Below, in pieces: positions 12,460 through 25,961 of a stretch of DNA of 64,000 nucleotides. The stretch comes from Camelus bactrianus (taxonomy: Eukaryota > Chordata > Mammalia > Artiodactyla > Camelidae): NCBI RefSeq assembly GCF_048773025.1, contig NC_133569.1:434001-498000 (forward strand). Direction: 5' to 3'. The notes below the pieces were generated by a model, which saw only the letters and a list, made by a program, of their open reading frames with translations, searched no databases and had not been told where the DNA came from. Positions within the stretch are counted from its first letter, which is position 1. The number at the start of each line of letters is the position of its first letter. Both the position numbers and the translations under genes were made by a program.

Positions 12460-13360
12460 GGGAGGTACTAGCTCCAACCAGTGTTTACAGTGAAAACTGC
12501 TGGAACTTCTCACCGGCATTAGGAAATAGATTGAGAAACCAGAGAATAGATTCACCTGCATCCCGTTCCATTTGTGGTAGATGAATGAACGTCTCTCCAC
12601 ATGCTCAGATCTGAGACATAAGTGTGTGTGAAAGCCGTACTTCACCTAGATTGTTAGGAACACAAAGTTTCTTTTCAGTTGCAAACTACATTCCATACTT
12701 ATATATAGGGAGGTCCTAGCTCCAACTCGGTTTTGCAGTGAAAACTGCAGGAACTTCAAACGGCACTAGGAAACACACTGAGAAACCTAAGTAAAATGAT
12801 AAACTGCAAACCTTTCCCTTTGTGCTAGATGAATGAACGTCTCTCCAAATGCTCAGTTCTCAGAGATAAGTGTGTGTGAAAGCCGTTCTTCAACTAGCTT
12901 GTTGGGAACACAAAGTTTCATTTCAGTTGCAAAATTCACTCCATACATATATATGGGGAGGTACTAGTTCCAACTCGGTTTTACACTGAAAACTTCAGGA
13001 AATTCAAACCGGCACTAGGAAAAATTCTCAGAACCCAGAGTAAATGTTTCCCTGTAAAACGTCAGTTTGTCCTAGGTGAACGAAAGTCTCTCTACATGCT
13101 CAGATCTGAGAGATAAGTGTGTGTGAAAGCTGTCCTTCAACTAGCTTGTTGGGAACACAAAGATTCCATTCAGTTGCAAACCACAAACCATACATATAAA
13201 AGGTGAGGTACTAGCTCAAACTCGGGTTTACAGTGAAAACTGCAGGAACTACCAAACGGCACTAGGAAACAGATTGAGAATCCAGAGAATAGTTTCTCTT
13301 GCAACCCGTTCCCTTTGTGCTAGATGAATGAACGTCTCTCCACATGCTCAGTTCTGAGAG

Positions 13361-13421
13361 GTAAGTGAGTGTGAAAGGCGTCCTTCACCTAGCTTGTCGG
13401 GAACACAATGTTTCTTTTCAG
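13361..13421 (+). other. Splice-site-like pair: GTAAGTGAG ... TTTCTTTTCAG
   Basis: A subset of monomers changes gagataagtg to gaggtaagtg, a strong match to a 5' splice site. The constant tttcttttcag downstream resembles a 3' splice site, defining a potential 61-bp intron here. Donor-like variants are also seen near 5,188, 17,572, 20,547, 52,276, 54,502, 57,235 and 57,474. No gene surrounds them. They could matter only if the satellite is transcribed. Confidence 0.25.
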
Positions 13422-15084
13422 TTGCAAACTACACTCCATATATATATATGAGGAGGTACTAGCTCAAATCAATTTTACAGTGAAAACTGCAGGAACTTCA
13501 ATACGGCACTAGGAAACAGACTGAGAAAGCTTAGTAAAATTTCTCCTGCCACCCTTTCCCTTTGTGCTAGATTAACGAACGTATCTCCACATGCTCAGCT
13601 CTGAGAGATAAGTGGGTGTGAAAGCCGTCCTTCACCTAGCTTGTTGGGAACACAAACATTCTTTTCAGTTGCAAACTACACTCCATACATATGTATGGGG
13701 TGGTACATGCTCCAACTCTGTTTTACAGTGAAAACTGTAGGAACTTCAAACCGGAACTAGGAAACTGACTGAGAAACCAGAGAGCAAGTTTCCCATGCAA
13801 TTCGTTCCATTTGTGATACATGAAAGAAAGTCTCTCCACATGCTCATTTCTGAGAGATAAGTGTTTGTGAAAGCCATCCTTCACCTATCTTGTTGAGAAC
13901 GCAAAGTTTCTTTTCAGTTGCAAACTACACTCCGTAGATATATATGGGGTGGTACTAGATCCAAATGGGTTTTACAGTGTAAACGGCAGGGACTTCAAAA
14001 CGGCACTTGGAAAAAGCCTGAGAAATCAGAGTAAAAGTTTCTCCTGAATCCGGTTTCCTTTGTGCTAGATGAACGAAAGTCTCTCCACATGCTCAGTTCT
14101 GAGAGATAAGTGTGTGTGAAAGCAGTCCATCACCAAGCTTGAGGGGAACACAAAGATTCTTTCAGTTGCAAACTACACTGCATACATATATGGGAAGGTA
14201 TAATCTCCAACTCTGTTTTACAGTGAAAACTGCAGGAACTTCAAACAGGCTGTAGGAAACAGACTGAAAAACCAGAGTAATAGTTTCTCCTGCTACTCTT
14301 TCCCATTGTGCTAGATGAACGAACGTCTCTCCACATCCTCAAGTCTGAGAGAAAATTGTGTGTGAAAGCCGTCCTTCACCTAGCTTGTTGGGAAACAAAG
14401 CCTCTTTCCAGTTACAAACTACACTCCATACATATATATGGGGAGTTATTAGCTCCAACTCGGTTTCATAGAGAAAACTGCAAGAACTTAAAACTGGCAC
14501 TAGAAAACAGACTGAGAAACCAGTGTAAAAGTTTTTCTGCAACCTGTTCCTTTTGTGCTAGGTGAACGAAAGTCTCTCCACATGCTCAGTTCTGAGAGAT
14601 AAGTGTGTGTGAAAGCAGTACTTCACCTAGCTTACTGGGAACACAAAGTTACTTTTTAGTTGCAAAATATACTCCATACATATACATGTGGAGGTACTAG
14701 TTCAAATCGGTTTTACACTGAATATAGGAGGAATTTCAATCCGGCACTAGGAAACAGACTGAGAATGATGAGTAAAATTTTCCCTTCAAGCCATTCCCTT
14801 TGTGCTAGATGAACGAACGTCTATCCACATGCTCAGTTCTGAGAGATAAGTGTCTGTGAAAGCAGTCCATCACCAAGCTTGAGGGGAACACAAAAATTCT
14901 TTTCAGTTGCAAACTACACTCCATATATATATATGGGGAGGTCTTAGCTCCAACTCGATTTTACAGTGAAAACTGCAGGAACTTCAAACTGGCACTAGGA
15001 AACAGACTGAGATACCAGACTAAAAGTTTCTCCTGCAACCCGTTCCCTTGGTGCTAGATGAAAGAACGTCTCTCCACATGATCA

Positions 15085-18000
15085 GTTCTGAGAGATAAGT
15101 GTGTGTGAAAGCAGTCAATCATCAACATTGTTGGGAACACAAAGTTTCTTTTAAGTTGCAAGCTACACTCTATAATTATATGGGGGTGTGTAAGCTCCAA
15201 CTCGGTTTTACAGTGAAAACTGCAGGAACTTCAAACCGGCACTAGGAAACAGATTGAGAAACCAGAGTAAAAGTTTCCCTGAAAAACTCTTCCCTTTGTG
15301 CTAGGTGAACGAACGTCTCTCCACATGCTCTGTTCTGAGAGATATGTGTGTGTGAAAGTCGTTTTCACCTATCTTGTTGGGAACACAAAGATTCTTCTCA
15401 GTTGCAAACTACACTCTATATATATATATGGGTAGGTACCAGCTCCAACACTATTTTTCAGTGAAAACTGCAGGAACTTCAAAACGGCACTAGGAAAAAG
15501 CCTCAGAAAAAAGTTAAAAAGTTTCTCCTGCAACCCGTTCATTTTGTGCTAGGTGAACGAAATTCTCTCCACATGCTCAGTTCTGAGAGATGTGTGTGTG
15601 AAAGCAGTCATTCACCTAGCTTGTTGGGAACACAAAGTTTCTTTTTAGTTGCAAAATAAACTCCATACATATACATGCGGAGATACTAGCTCAAATCGGT
15701 TTTACACTGAAAATAGCAGGAACTTCAAACCGACACTAGGAAACAGATTGAGAATCCACAGTAAAATTTTTCCTTAAAACCGTTCCATTTGTGCTAGATG
15801 AACGAACGTCTATCCACATGCTCAGTTCTGAGAGATAAGTGGGAGTGAAAGCCGTACTTCACCAAGCTTGTTGGGAACACAAAATTTCTTTTAAGTTGCA
15901 AACTACACTCCATACATATATATGGGGAGGTACAGGCTCCAACCCTGTTTTACACTGAAAACTGCAGGAAATTCAAACCGGCACTAGGAAACAGTCTCAG
16001 AACCAAGAGTAAACGTTTCTCCTGTAAACCGTCCCTTTTTCCTAGGTGAACGAACGTCTCTCCACATGCTCAGATCTGAGAGATAAGTTTGTGTGTAAGC
16101 CGTTCTTCACCTAGCTTGTTGGGAACACATAAATTCTTTTCAGTAGCAAACTACACTCCATACATATATATGGGGATGTCCTAGCTCCAACTGTGTTTTA
16201 CACAGAAAACTGCAGGAACTTCAAACTGGCACTAGGAAATAGATTGAAAAACCAGAGTGATAGTTTCCCTTGCAACCCGTTCCATTTGTGCTAGATGAAA
16301 GAACGTCTCCCCACATGCTCAGTTCTGAGAGATAAGTGTGTGTGATAGCCGACCTTAAACTAGCTTGTAGGGAACACAAAGATTCTTTTCATTTGCAAAC
16401 TACACTGCATAGATATATATGTGGAAGTACTAGCTCCAACTCAGTTTTACAGTGAAAACTGCAGGAACTTGAAACCAGCACTATGAAAAAAACTCAGAAC
16501 CCAGAGAAACAGTTTACCCTGCTAAACTTTCCCTTTGTGCTAGATTAACGAACGTCTCTCCACATGCTTAGCTCTGAGAGATAAGTGTGTGTGAAAGCCG
16601 CACTTCACCTAGCTTGTTGGGAACACAAAGTTTCTATTCAGTTGCAAACCACTATCCATACATATATAAGGGGAGGTACTAGCTCCAACCAGTGTTTACA
16701 GTGAAAACTGCTGGAACTTCTCACCGGCATTAGGAAATAGATTGAGAAACCAGAGAATAGATTCACCTGCATCCCGTTCCATTTGTGGTAGATGAATGAA
16801 CGTCTCTCCACATGCTCAGATCTGAGACATAAGTGTGTGTGAAAGCCGTACTTCACCTAGATTGTTAGGAACACAAAGTTTCTTTTCAGTTGCAAACTAC
16901 ATTCCATACTTATATATAGGGAGGTCCTAGCTCCAACTCGGTTTTGCAGTGAAAACTGCAGGAACTTCAAACGGCACTAGGAAACACACTGAGAAACCTA
17001 AGTAAAATGATAAACTGCAAACCTTTCCCTTTGTGCTAGATGAATGAACGTCTCTCCAAATGCTCAGTTCTCAGAGATAAGTGTGTGTGAAAGCCGTTCT
17101 TCAACTAGCTTGTTGGGAACACAAAGTTTCATTTCAGTTGCAAAATTCACTCCATACATATATATGGGGAGGTACTAGTTCCAACTCGGTTTTACACTGA
17201 AAACTTCAGGAAATTCAAACCGGCACTAGGAAAAATTCTCAGAACCCAGAGTAAATGTTTCCCTGTAAAACGTCAGTTTGTCCTAGGTGAACGAAAGTCT
17301 CTCTACATGCTCAGATCTGAGAGATAAGTGTGTGTGAAAGCTGTCCTTCAACTAGCTTGTTGGGAACACAAAGATTCCATTCAGTTGCAAACCACAAACC
17401 ATACATATAAAAGGTGAGGTACTAGCTCAAACTCGGGTTTACAGTGAAAACTGCAGGAACTACCAAACGGCACTAGGAAACAGATTGAGAATCCAGAGAA
17501 TAGTTTCTCTTGCAACCCGTTCCCTTTGTGCTAGATGAATGAACGTCTCTCCACATGCTCAGTTCTGAGAGGTAAGTGAGTGTGAAAGGCGTCCTTCACC
17601 TAGCTTGTCGGGAACACAATGTTTCTTTTCAGTTGCAAACTACACTCCATATATATATATGAGGAGGTACTAGCTCAAATCAATTTTACAGTGAAAACTG
17701 CAGGAACTTCAATACGGCACTAGGAAACAGACTGAGAAAGCTTAGTAAAATTTCTCCTGCCACCCTTTCCCTTTGTGCTAGATTAACGAACGTATCTCCA
17801 CATGTTCAGCTCTGAGAGATAAGTGGGTGTGAAAGCCGTCCTTCACCTAGCTTGTTGGGAACACAAACATTCTTTTCAGTTGCAAACTACACTCCATACA
17901 TATGTATGGGGTGGTACATGCTCCAACTCTGTTTTACAGTGAAAACTGTAGGAACTTCAAACCGGAACTAGGAAACTGACTGAGAAACCAGAGAGCAAGT

Positions 18001-19322
18001 TTCCCATGCAATTCGTTCCATTTGTGATACATGAAAGAAAGTCTCTCCACATGCTCATTTCTGAGAGATAAGTGTTTGTGAAAGCCATCCTTCACCTATC
18101 TTGTTGAGAACGCAAAGTTTCTTTTCAGTTGCAAACTACACTCCGTAGATATATATGGGGTGGTACTAGATCCAAATGGGTGTTACAGTGTAAACGGCAG
18201 GAACTTCAAAACGGCACTTGGAAAAAGCCTGAGAAATCAGAGTAAAAGTTTCTCCTGAATCCGGTTTCCTTTGTGCTAGATGAACGAAAGTCTCTCCACA
18301 TGCTCAGTTCTGAGAGATAAGTGTGTGTGAAAGCAGTCCATCACCAAGCTTGAGGGGAACACAAAGATTCTTTCAGTTGCAAACTACACTGCATACATAT
18401 ATGGGAAGGTATAATCTCCAACTCTGTTTTACAGTGAAAACTGCAGGAACTTCAAACAGGCTGTAGGAAACAGACTGAAAAACCAGAGTAATAGTTTCTC
18501 CTGCTACTCTTTCCCATTGTGCTAGATGAACGAACGTCTCTCCACATCCTCAGGTCTGAGAGAAAATTGTGTGTGAAAGCCGTCCTTCACCTAGCTTGTT
18601 GGGAAACAAAGCCTCTTTCCAGTTACAAACTACACTCCATACATATATATGGGGAGTTATTAGCTCCAACTCGGTTTCATAGAGAAAACTGCAAGAACTT
18701 AAAACTGGCACTAGAAAACAGACTGAGAAACCAGTGTAAAAGTTTTTCTGCAACCTGTTCCTTTTGTGCTAGGTGAACGAAAGTCTCTCCACATGCTCAG
18801 TTCTGAGAGATAAGTGTGTGTGAAAGCAGTACTTCACCTAGCTTGCTGGGAACACAAAGTTACTTTTTAGTTGCAAAATATACTCCATACATATACATGT
18901 GTAGGTACTAGTTCAAATCGGTTTTACACTGAATATAGGAGGAATTTCAATCCGGCACTAGGAAACAGACTGAGAATGATGAGTAAAATTTTCCCTTCAA
19001 GCCATTCCCTTTGTGCTAGATGAACGAAAGTCTATCCACATGCTCAGTTCTGAGAGATAAGTGTGTGTGAAAGCAGTCCATCACCAAGCTTGAGGGGAAC
19101 ACAAAAATTCTTTTCAGTTGCAAACTACACTCCATATATATATATGGGGAGGTCTTAGCTCCAACTCGATTTTACAGTGAAAACTGCAGGAACTTCAAAC
19201 TGGCACTAGGAAACAGACTGAGATACCAGACTAAAAGTTTCTCCTGCAACCCGTTCCCTTGGTGCTAGATGAACGAACGTCTCTCCACATGATCAGTTCT
19301 GGGAGATAAGTGTGTGTGAAAG
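15085..19322 (+). repeat. 17-monomer higher-order repeat, copy 2
   Basis: Nearly identical to copy 1. By eye I find about eight substitutions in 4.2 kb, for example catgctcagctc to catgttcagctc, ggttttacagtg to ggtgttacagtg near 18,181, and tcaagtctg to tcaggtctg near 18,551. No indel was noticed in the long open stretches compared. The match ends at about 19,322, where copy 1 runs into gcagtcaatc and copy 2 into gccgtctttc. This implies a recent duplication or very efficient homogenisation. Confidence 0.95.
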
Positions 19323-21247
19323 CCGTCTTTCAACTTGCTTGTTGGGAGCACATTGTTTATTTTCAGTTCCATACTACACTCCATACATATATATGGGGAG
19401 ATTCTAGCTCCAAATCAGTTTTTCAGTGAAAACGGCAATAACTTCAAACCGGCACTAGGAAACTGAGTGAGCAACCAGGGTAAATGTTTCTCCTGCAACC
19501 CGTACCCTTGGTGCTAGGTGAACGAACGTCTCTCCACATGCTCAGTTCTGAGAGATAATTGTGTGTGTAACCCGCACTTCACCTAGCTTGTTGGGAACAC
19601 AAAGTTTCTATTCAGATGCAAACCACTATCCACAAATATATACGGGTAGGTACTAGCTCCAACTCGGTTTTACAGTGAAAACTGCTGGAACTTCACACCG
19701 GCACTAGGAAAAAGATTGAGAAACCAGAGAATAATTTCTCCTGCAACCCGTTCCGTTTGTGGTAGATGAATGAACGTCTCTCCACATGCTCAGATCTGAG
19801 AGATAAGTGTGGGTGAAAGCCGTACTTCACCTAGATTTTTAGGAACATAAAGTTTCTTTTCAGTTGCAAACTACAGTCCATACATGTATATAGGTAGGTC
19901 CTAGATCCAACTCGATTTTGCAGTGAAAACTGCAGGAATTTCAAACTGGCACTAGGAAACAGACTGAAAAACCAGAGTAAAAGTTTTTCGTGCAACAAGT
20001 TCCCTATGTGCTAGGTGAACGAACGTCTCTCCACATGCTCAGTTCTGAGAGAAATAGTGTGTGAAAGCCGTCCTTCACCTAGCTTGTTGGGAACACAAAG
20101 ATTCTTCTCAGTTGCAAACAACACTCCGTACATATATATGGGTAGGTACTAGTTCCAACTATGTTTTACAGAGAAAACTGAAGAATCATCCAAATGACAC
20201 TAGGAAACACACTGAGAATCCTGAGTAAAATGATAACCTGCAAACCTTTCTTTTTGTGCTAGATGAATGAACGTCTCTCCACATGCTCAGCTCTGAAAGA
20301 TAAGTGTGTGTGGAAGCCATCCTTCAACTAGGTTTTTGGGAACACATTGTTTCTTCTCAATTGCAAACTACAATCCATACATATATATGGGGAAGTACTA
20401 GCTCAAATCGATTTTACAGAGAAAACTGCAGGAACTTCCAACCGGCACTATGAAACATATTCAGAAACCAGAGAATAATTTCTCCTGCAAACCTTTCCCT
20501 TTGTGATAGATGAATGAACGTCTCTACACATGCTCAGTTCTGAGAGGTAAGTGTGTGTGAAAGGCGTCCTTCACCTAGCTTGTCGGGAACACAAAGTATC
20601 TTTTCAGTTGCAAAATACACTCCATACATATATATGGGGATTGACAATCTCAAATCGATTTTACAGTGAAAACTGCAGGAACTTCAATAAGGAACTAGGA
20701 AACAGACTGAGAAAGCTTAGTAAAATTTCTCCTGCCAACCGTTCCCTTTGTGCTATATGAACGAACGTCTCTCCACTTGCTCAGTTCTGAGAGATAAGTG
20801 GGTGTGAAAGCCGTCCTTCAACTAGCTTGTTGGGAAAACAAACATTCTTTTAATTTGAAAACTACACTCCATAAATATATATGGGGAGGTACTAGCTCCA
20901 ACACGATTTTACAGTGAAAACTACAGGAATTTCAAACCGGCACTTGGACACAGACTCAGATCCCAGAGTAAAAGTTTCTCCTGCAACAAGTTCCGTTTGT
21001 GCTAGGTGAACGAACGTCACTCCGCATGCTCAGTTCTGAAAGATAAGTGTGTGTGAAACCCGTCCTTCACCTAGCTTGTTTGGAACACAAAGATACTTTC
21101 AGTTGCAAACTACACGGCATAAATATATGGGGAGGTATAATCTCCAACTCGGTTTTACAGTGAAAACTGCAGGAACTTCAAACCGGCTGTAGGAAACAGA
21201 CTGAGAAAACAGAGTAACAGTTTCTCCAGGTACCCTTTCAAATTGTG
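19323..21247 (+). repeat. Transitional diverged monomers between the 17-mer and 13-mer domains
   Basis: About eight monomers with no close partner in the neighbouring units. Some are recognisable relatives of later types: a catccacaaatatatacggg monomer near 19,630, a D1-like monomer at 20,011-20,258, a d'-like monomer near 20,550 (gtcgggaacac, caataaggaac) and a g-like monomer near 21,060-21,240. Confidence 0.8.
20011..20258 (+). repeat. D1-like monomer, a diverged relative of the D block
   Basis: Shares with D1 (42,811-43,059) the run cttctcagttgcaaacaac, actccgtacatatatatggg, aactatgttttacagagaaa and aaaatgataacctgc. The monomer just before it shares ctgaaaaaccagag and caacaagttccct with the D-block entry. 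It is isolated here: D2-D7 do not follow. It may be a relic of the lineage from which the D block was amplified. Confidence 0.75.
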
Positions 21248-22491
21248 CTAGATGAACGAAAGTCTCTCCGCATGTTCAGTTCTGAGTGATATGTGTGTGT
21301 GAAAGCCGAACTTCAACTAGCTTGTTGGGAACACAAAGTTTCTTTTCAGTTGAAAACTGAACTCCATAAATTTATATGGGGAGGTACTAGCTCCAACTCG
21401 GTTTTACAGTGAAAACTGCAGGAACTTCAAACCGGCACTAGGTAACTGACTGAGAAACCAAAGAGCAAGTTTCACCTGCAACCCGTTACCTTTGTGCTAC
21501 ATGAAAGAAAGTCTATCCACATGCTCAGTTCTGAGAGATAAGTGTGTGGGAAAGCCATTCTTCACCTATCTTGTTGAGAACGCAAAAATTCTTTTCAGTT
21601 GCAAACTACAATCTGTACATATATATGGGGTGGTACTAGCCCCAAATGCGTTTTACAGTGAAAACTGCACGAACTTCAAAACGGCACTAGGAAAAATCCT
21701 GAGAAACCAGAGTAAAAGTTTCTCCTGAAACCGGTTTCCTTTGTGCAAGATGAACGAACATCTCTCCAGATGCTAAGTTCTGAAAGATAAGTGTGTGTGA
21801 AAGCCGTCATTCAACTAGCTTCTTGGAAACACAAAGATTCTTTTCAGTTGCAAATTACACTCCATACATATAAATGGGGAGGTACTAGCTCCAACTCGAT
21901 TTTACAGTGAAAACTGCTGGAACTTCAATACGGCACTAGGAAACAGACTGAGAAAGCTTAGTAAAATTTCTCCTGCCATGCGTTCCATTTGTGCTAGATG
22001 AACGAACGTCTCTCCACATGCTTAGCTCTGAGAGATAAGTGGGTGTGAAAGCCGTCCTTCACCTAGCTTGTTGGGAACACAAGCATTCTTTTCAGATGCA
22101 AACTACACTCCATACATATATATGGGGTGGCACAGTCTCCAACTATGTTTTACAGTGAAAACTGTAGGAACTTTAAAACGGCACTAGGAAACTGACTGAG
22201 AAACCAGAGAGCAAGTTTCCCATGCAATTCGTTCCATTTGTGATACATGAAAGAAAGTCTCTCCATATGCTCATTTCTGAGAGATAAATGTGTGTGAAAG
22301 CCATCCTTCACCTATCTTGTTGAGAACGCGAAGTTTCTTTTCAGTTGCAAACTACACTCCGTAGATATATATGGGGTGGTACTAGATCCAAATGGGTTTT
22401 ACAGTGTAAACGGCAGGAACTTCAAAACTGCACTAGGAAAAAGCCTGAGAAACCAGAGTAAAAGTTTCTTCTGCAATCCGTTCTCTTTGTG
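21248..22491 (+). repeat. 5-monomer unit, copy 1 (h a b/d' i j)
   Basis: Offset of about 1,243 bp to the next unit. Contains h (cgaacttcaactagc, gttgaaaactgaac), a (aatctgtac, ctagccccaaatgcg), a hybrid with b-type 5' and d'-type 3' halves (near 21,790-21,990), i (acaagcattc) and j (ccgtagatatatatgg). It looks like an octamer cycle shortened by exchange between b and d'. Confidence 0.85.
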
Positions 22492-23165
22492 CTAGATGAA
22501 CGAACGTTTCTCCACTTGCTCAGTTCTGAGAGATAGGTGTGTGTGAAAGCCGAACTTCAACTAGCTTGTTGGGAACACAAATTTTCTTTTCAGTTGAAAA
22601 CTAAACTCCATAAATATATATGGGGAGGTACTAGCTCCAAATCGGTTTTACAGTGAAAACTGCAGGAACTTCAAACCGGCACTAGGTAACTGACTGAGAA
22701 ACCAGAGAACAAGTTTCACCTGCAACCCGTTCCTTTGCGCTACATGAAAGAAAGTCTATCCACATGCTCAGTTCTGAGAGATAAGTGTGTGGGAAAGCCA
22801 TTCTTCACCTATCTTGTTGAGAACGAAAAAATTCTTTTCAGTTGCAAACTACAATCTGTACATATATATGGGGTGGTACTAGCCCCAAATGCGTTTTACA
22901 GTGAAAACTGCACGAACTTCAAAACGGCACTAGGAAAAATCCTGAGAAACCAGAGTAAAAGTTTCTCCTGAAACCGGTTTCCTTTGTGCAAGATGAACGA
23001 ACATCTCTCCAGATGCTAAGTTCTGAAAGATAAGTGTGTGTGAAAGCCGTCATTCAACTAGCTTCTTGGAAACACAAAGTTTCTTTTCAGTTGCAAATTA
23101 CACTCCATACATATAAATGGGGAGGTACTAGCTCCAACTCGATTTTACAGTGAAAACTGCTGGAA
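22492..23165 (+). repeat. 5-monomer unit, partial copy 2 (h a b)
   Basis: Close to copy 1 through h, a and most of b. The match is lost near 23,165, where this copy reads caataagacactagg and continues into a c monomer, while copy 1 switches to caatacggcactagg and the d' sequence. Confidence 0.8.
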
Positions 23166-25961
23166 CTTCAATAAGACACTAGGAAACAGACTGAGAAAAC
23201 TTAATTAAATTTCTCCTGCCACCCGTTCCCTTTGTGCTAGATGAACGAACGTCTCTCCAAACGCTCAGTTCTGAGAGATAAGTGTGTGTGAAGCCGTCCT
23301 TCACCTAGCTTGTTTGGAAACAAAGATTCTTTCCAGTTGCAAACTACACTCCATACATATAAATGGTTAGGTAGTAGCTCCAACTAGGTTTCATTGTGAA
23401 AACTGCAGGAACTTCAAACTGGCACTAGAAAACAGTCTGAGAAACCAGTGTAAACGTTTATCCTGCAAAGCGTTCCTTTTGCGCTAGATGAACGAAAGTC
23501 TCTACACATGCTCAGTTCTGAGTGATAAGTGTGTGTGGAAGCCGTCCTTCAACTAGCTCGCTGGGAACACAAAGTTTCTTTTAAGTTGCAAAATAAACTC
23601 CATACATATACATGCGGATGTACTAGCTCAAATCGATTTTACAGTGAAAACTGCAGGAACTTCAATACGGCACTAGGAAACAGACTGAGAAAGCTTAGTA
23701 AAATTTCTCCTGCCCCCGTTCCCTTTGTGCTAGATTAACGAAAGTCTCTCCACATGCTTAGCTCTGAGAGATAAGTGGGTGTGAAAGCCGTCCTTCACCT
23801 AGCTTGTTGGGAACACAAACATTCTTTTCAGTTGCAAACTACACTCCATACATATATATGGGGTGGTACAGGCTCCAACTCTGTTTTACAGTGAAAACTG
23901 TAGGAACTTCAAACCGGCACTAGGAAACTGACTGAGAAACCAGAGAGCAAGTTTCCCATGCAATTCGTTCCATTTGTGATACATGAAAGAAAGTCTCTCC
24001 ACATGCTCATTTCTGAGAGATAAATGTGTGTGAAAGCCATCCTTCACCTATCTTGTTGAGAATGCAAAGATTCTTTTCAGTTGCAAACTACACTCCGTAG
24101 ATATATATGGGGTGGTACTAGATCCAAATGGGTTTTACAGTGTAAACGGCAGGAACTTCAAAACGGCACTAGGAAAAATCCTGAGAAACCAGAGTAAAAG
24201 TTTCTCCTGAATCCGGTTTCCTTTGTGCTAGATGAACGAACGTCTCTCTACATGCTCAGTTCTAAGAGATAATTGTGTGTGAAAGCCGTCCTTCACATAG
24301 TTTTTTGTGAACACAAAGATTCTTTCAGTTGCAAACTACACTGCATACATATATGGGGAGGTATAATCTCCAACTCGGTTTTACAGTGAAAACTGCAGGA
24401 ACTTCAAACCGGCTGTAGGAAACAGACTGAGAAACCAGAGTAACAGTTTCTCCAGGTACCCTTTCAAATTGTGCTAGATGAACGAAATTCTCTCCACATG
24501 TTCAGTTCTGAGAGATAAATGTGTGTGAAAGCCGAACTTCAACTTGCTTGTTGGGAACACAAATTTTCTTTTCAGTTGAAAACTAAACTCCATAAATATA
24601 TATGGGGAGGTACTAGCTCCAAATCGGTTTTACAGTGAAAACTGCAGGAACTTCAAACCGGCACTAGGTAACTGACTGAGAAACCAGAGAGCAAGTTTCA
24701 CCTGCAACCCGTTCCCTTTGTGCTACATGAAAGAAAGTCTATCCACATGCTCAGTTCTGATAGATAAGTGTGTGTGAAAGCCATTCTTCACCTATCTTGT
24801 TGAGAACGAAAAAATTCTTTTCGGTTGCAAACTACAATCTGTACATATATATGGGGTGGTACTAGCCCCAAATGCGTTTTACAGTGAAAACTGCATGAAC
24901 TTCAAAACGGCACTAGGAAAAATACTGAGAAACCAGAGTAAAAGTTTCTCCTGAAACCAGTTTCCTTTGTGCAAGATGAACGAACATCTCTCCAGATGCT
25001 CAGTTCTGAAAGATAAGTGTGTGTGAAAGCCGTCATTCAACTAGCTTCTTGGAAACACAAAGTTTCTTTTCAGTTGCAAATTACACTCCATACATATAAA
25101 TGGGGAGGTACTAGCTCCAAATCGATTTTACAGTGAAAACTGCTGGAACTTCAATAAGACACTAGGAAACAGACGGAGAAAGCTTAATTAAATTTCTCCT
25201 GCAACCCGTTCCCTTTGTGCTAGATGTACGAACGTCTCACCAAACGCTCAGTTCTGAGAGATAAGTGTGTGTGAAGCCGTCCTTCACCTAGCTTGTTTGG
25301 ACACAAAGTTTCTTTCCAGTTGCAAACTACACTCCATACATATATATGGGGAGGTAGAAGCTCCAACTCGGTTTCATAGTGAAAACTGCAGGAACTTCAA
25401 ACTGGCACTAGAAAACAGACTGAGATACCAGTGTAAAAGTTTCTCCTGCAAAGCGTTCCTTTTGCGCTAGATGAACGAAAATCTCTACACATGTTCAGTT
25501 CTGAGTGATAAGTGTGTGTGGAAGCCGTACTTCAACTAGCTCGCTGGGAACACAAAGTTTCTTTTAAGTTGCAAAAGAAACTCCATACATATACATGCGG
25601 AGGTAGTAGCTCAAATCGATTTTACAGTGAAAACTGCAGGAACTTCAATACGGCACTAGGAAACAGACTGAGAAAGCTTAGTAAAATTTCTCCTGCCCCC
25701 GTTCCCTTTGTGCTAGATTAACGAACGTCTCTCCACATGCTTAGCTCTGAGAGATAAGTGGGTGTGAAAGCCGTCCTTCACCTAGCTTGTTGGGAACACA
25801 AACATTCTTTTCAGTTGCAAACTACACTCCATACATATATATGGGGTGGTACAGGCTCCAACTCTGTTTTACAGTGAAAACTGTAGGAACTTCAAACCGG
25901 CACTAGGAAACTGACTGAGAAACCAGAGAGCAAGTTTCCCATGCAATTCGTTCCATTTGTG
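22740..25961 (+). repeat. 13-monomer higher-order repeat, copy 1 (3,222 bp)
   Basis: Monomer order a b c d' i j g h a'' b'' c' d' i. Offset to copy 2 is exactly 3,222 bp at all matched points (13 x 247.8). Close identity starts near 22,830; the first 90 bp of the a monomer are more diverged. The unit reads as a full octamer cycle (a b c d i j g h) followed by a shortened five-monomer cycle (a b c d i). Confidence 0.93.

Larger units (their letters stand above)
10874..15084 (+). repeat. 17-monomer higher-order repeat, copy 1 (4,211 bp)
   Basis: Matches 15,085-19,295 at a constant offset of 4,211 bp (17 x 247.7). Inside are monomers belonging to the same lineages as the later core: i-like (acaaacattc, near 13,620), j-like (ccgtagatatatatgg, near 13,930), a hybrid with e-like 5' and g-like 3' halves (near 14,110-14,330), c-like (gtttcatag, near 14,470) and d-like (catatacatgtgg, near 14,690). 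It also holds a catatataag monomer near 12,450. Left of 10,874 the similarity to the copy 2 flank fades. Confidence 0.95.

Noticed and set aside
15085-19322. Assembly artefact as the explanation for the duplicated 17-mer
   Set aside because: Cannot be excluded without reads, but the copies carry scattered private substitutions and different flanks. A real duplication is the better reading.
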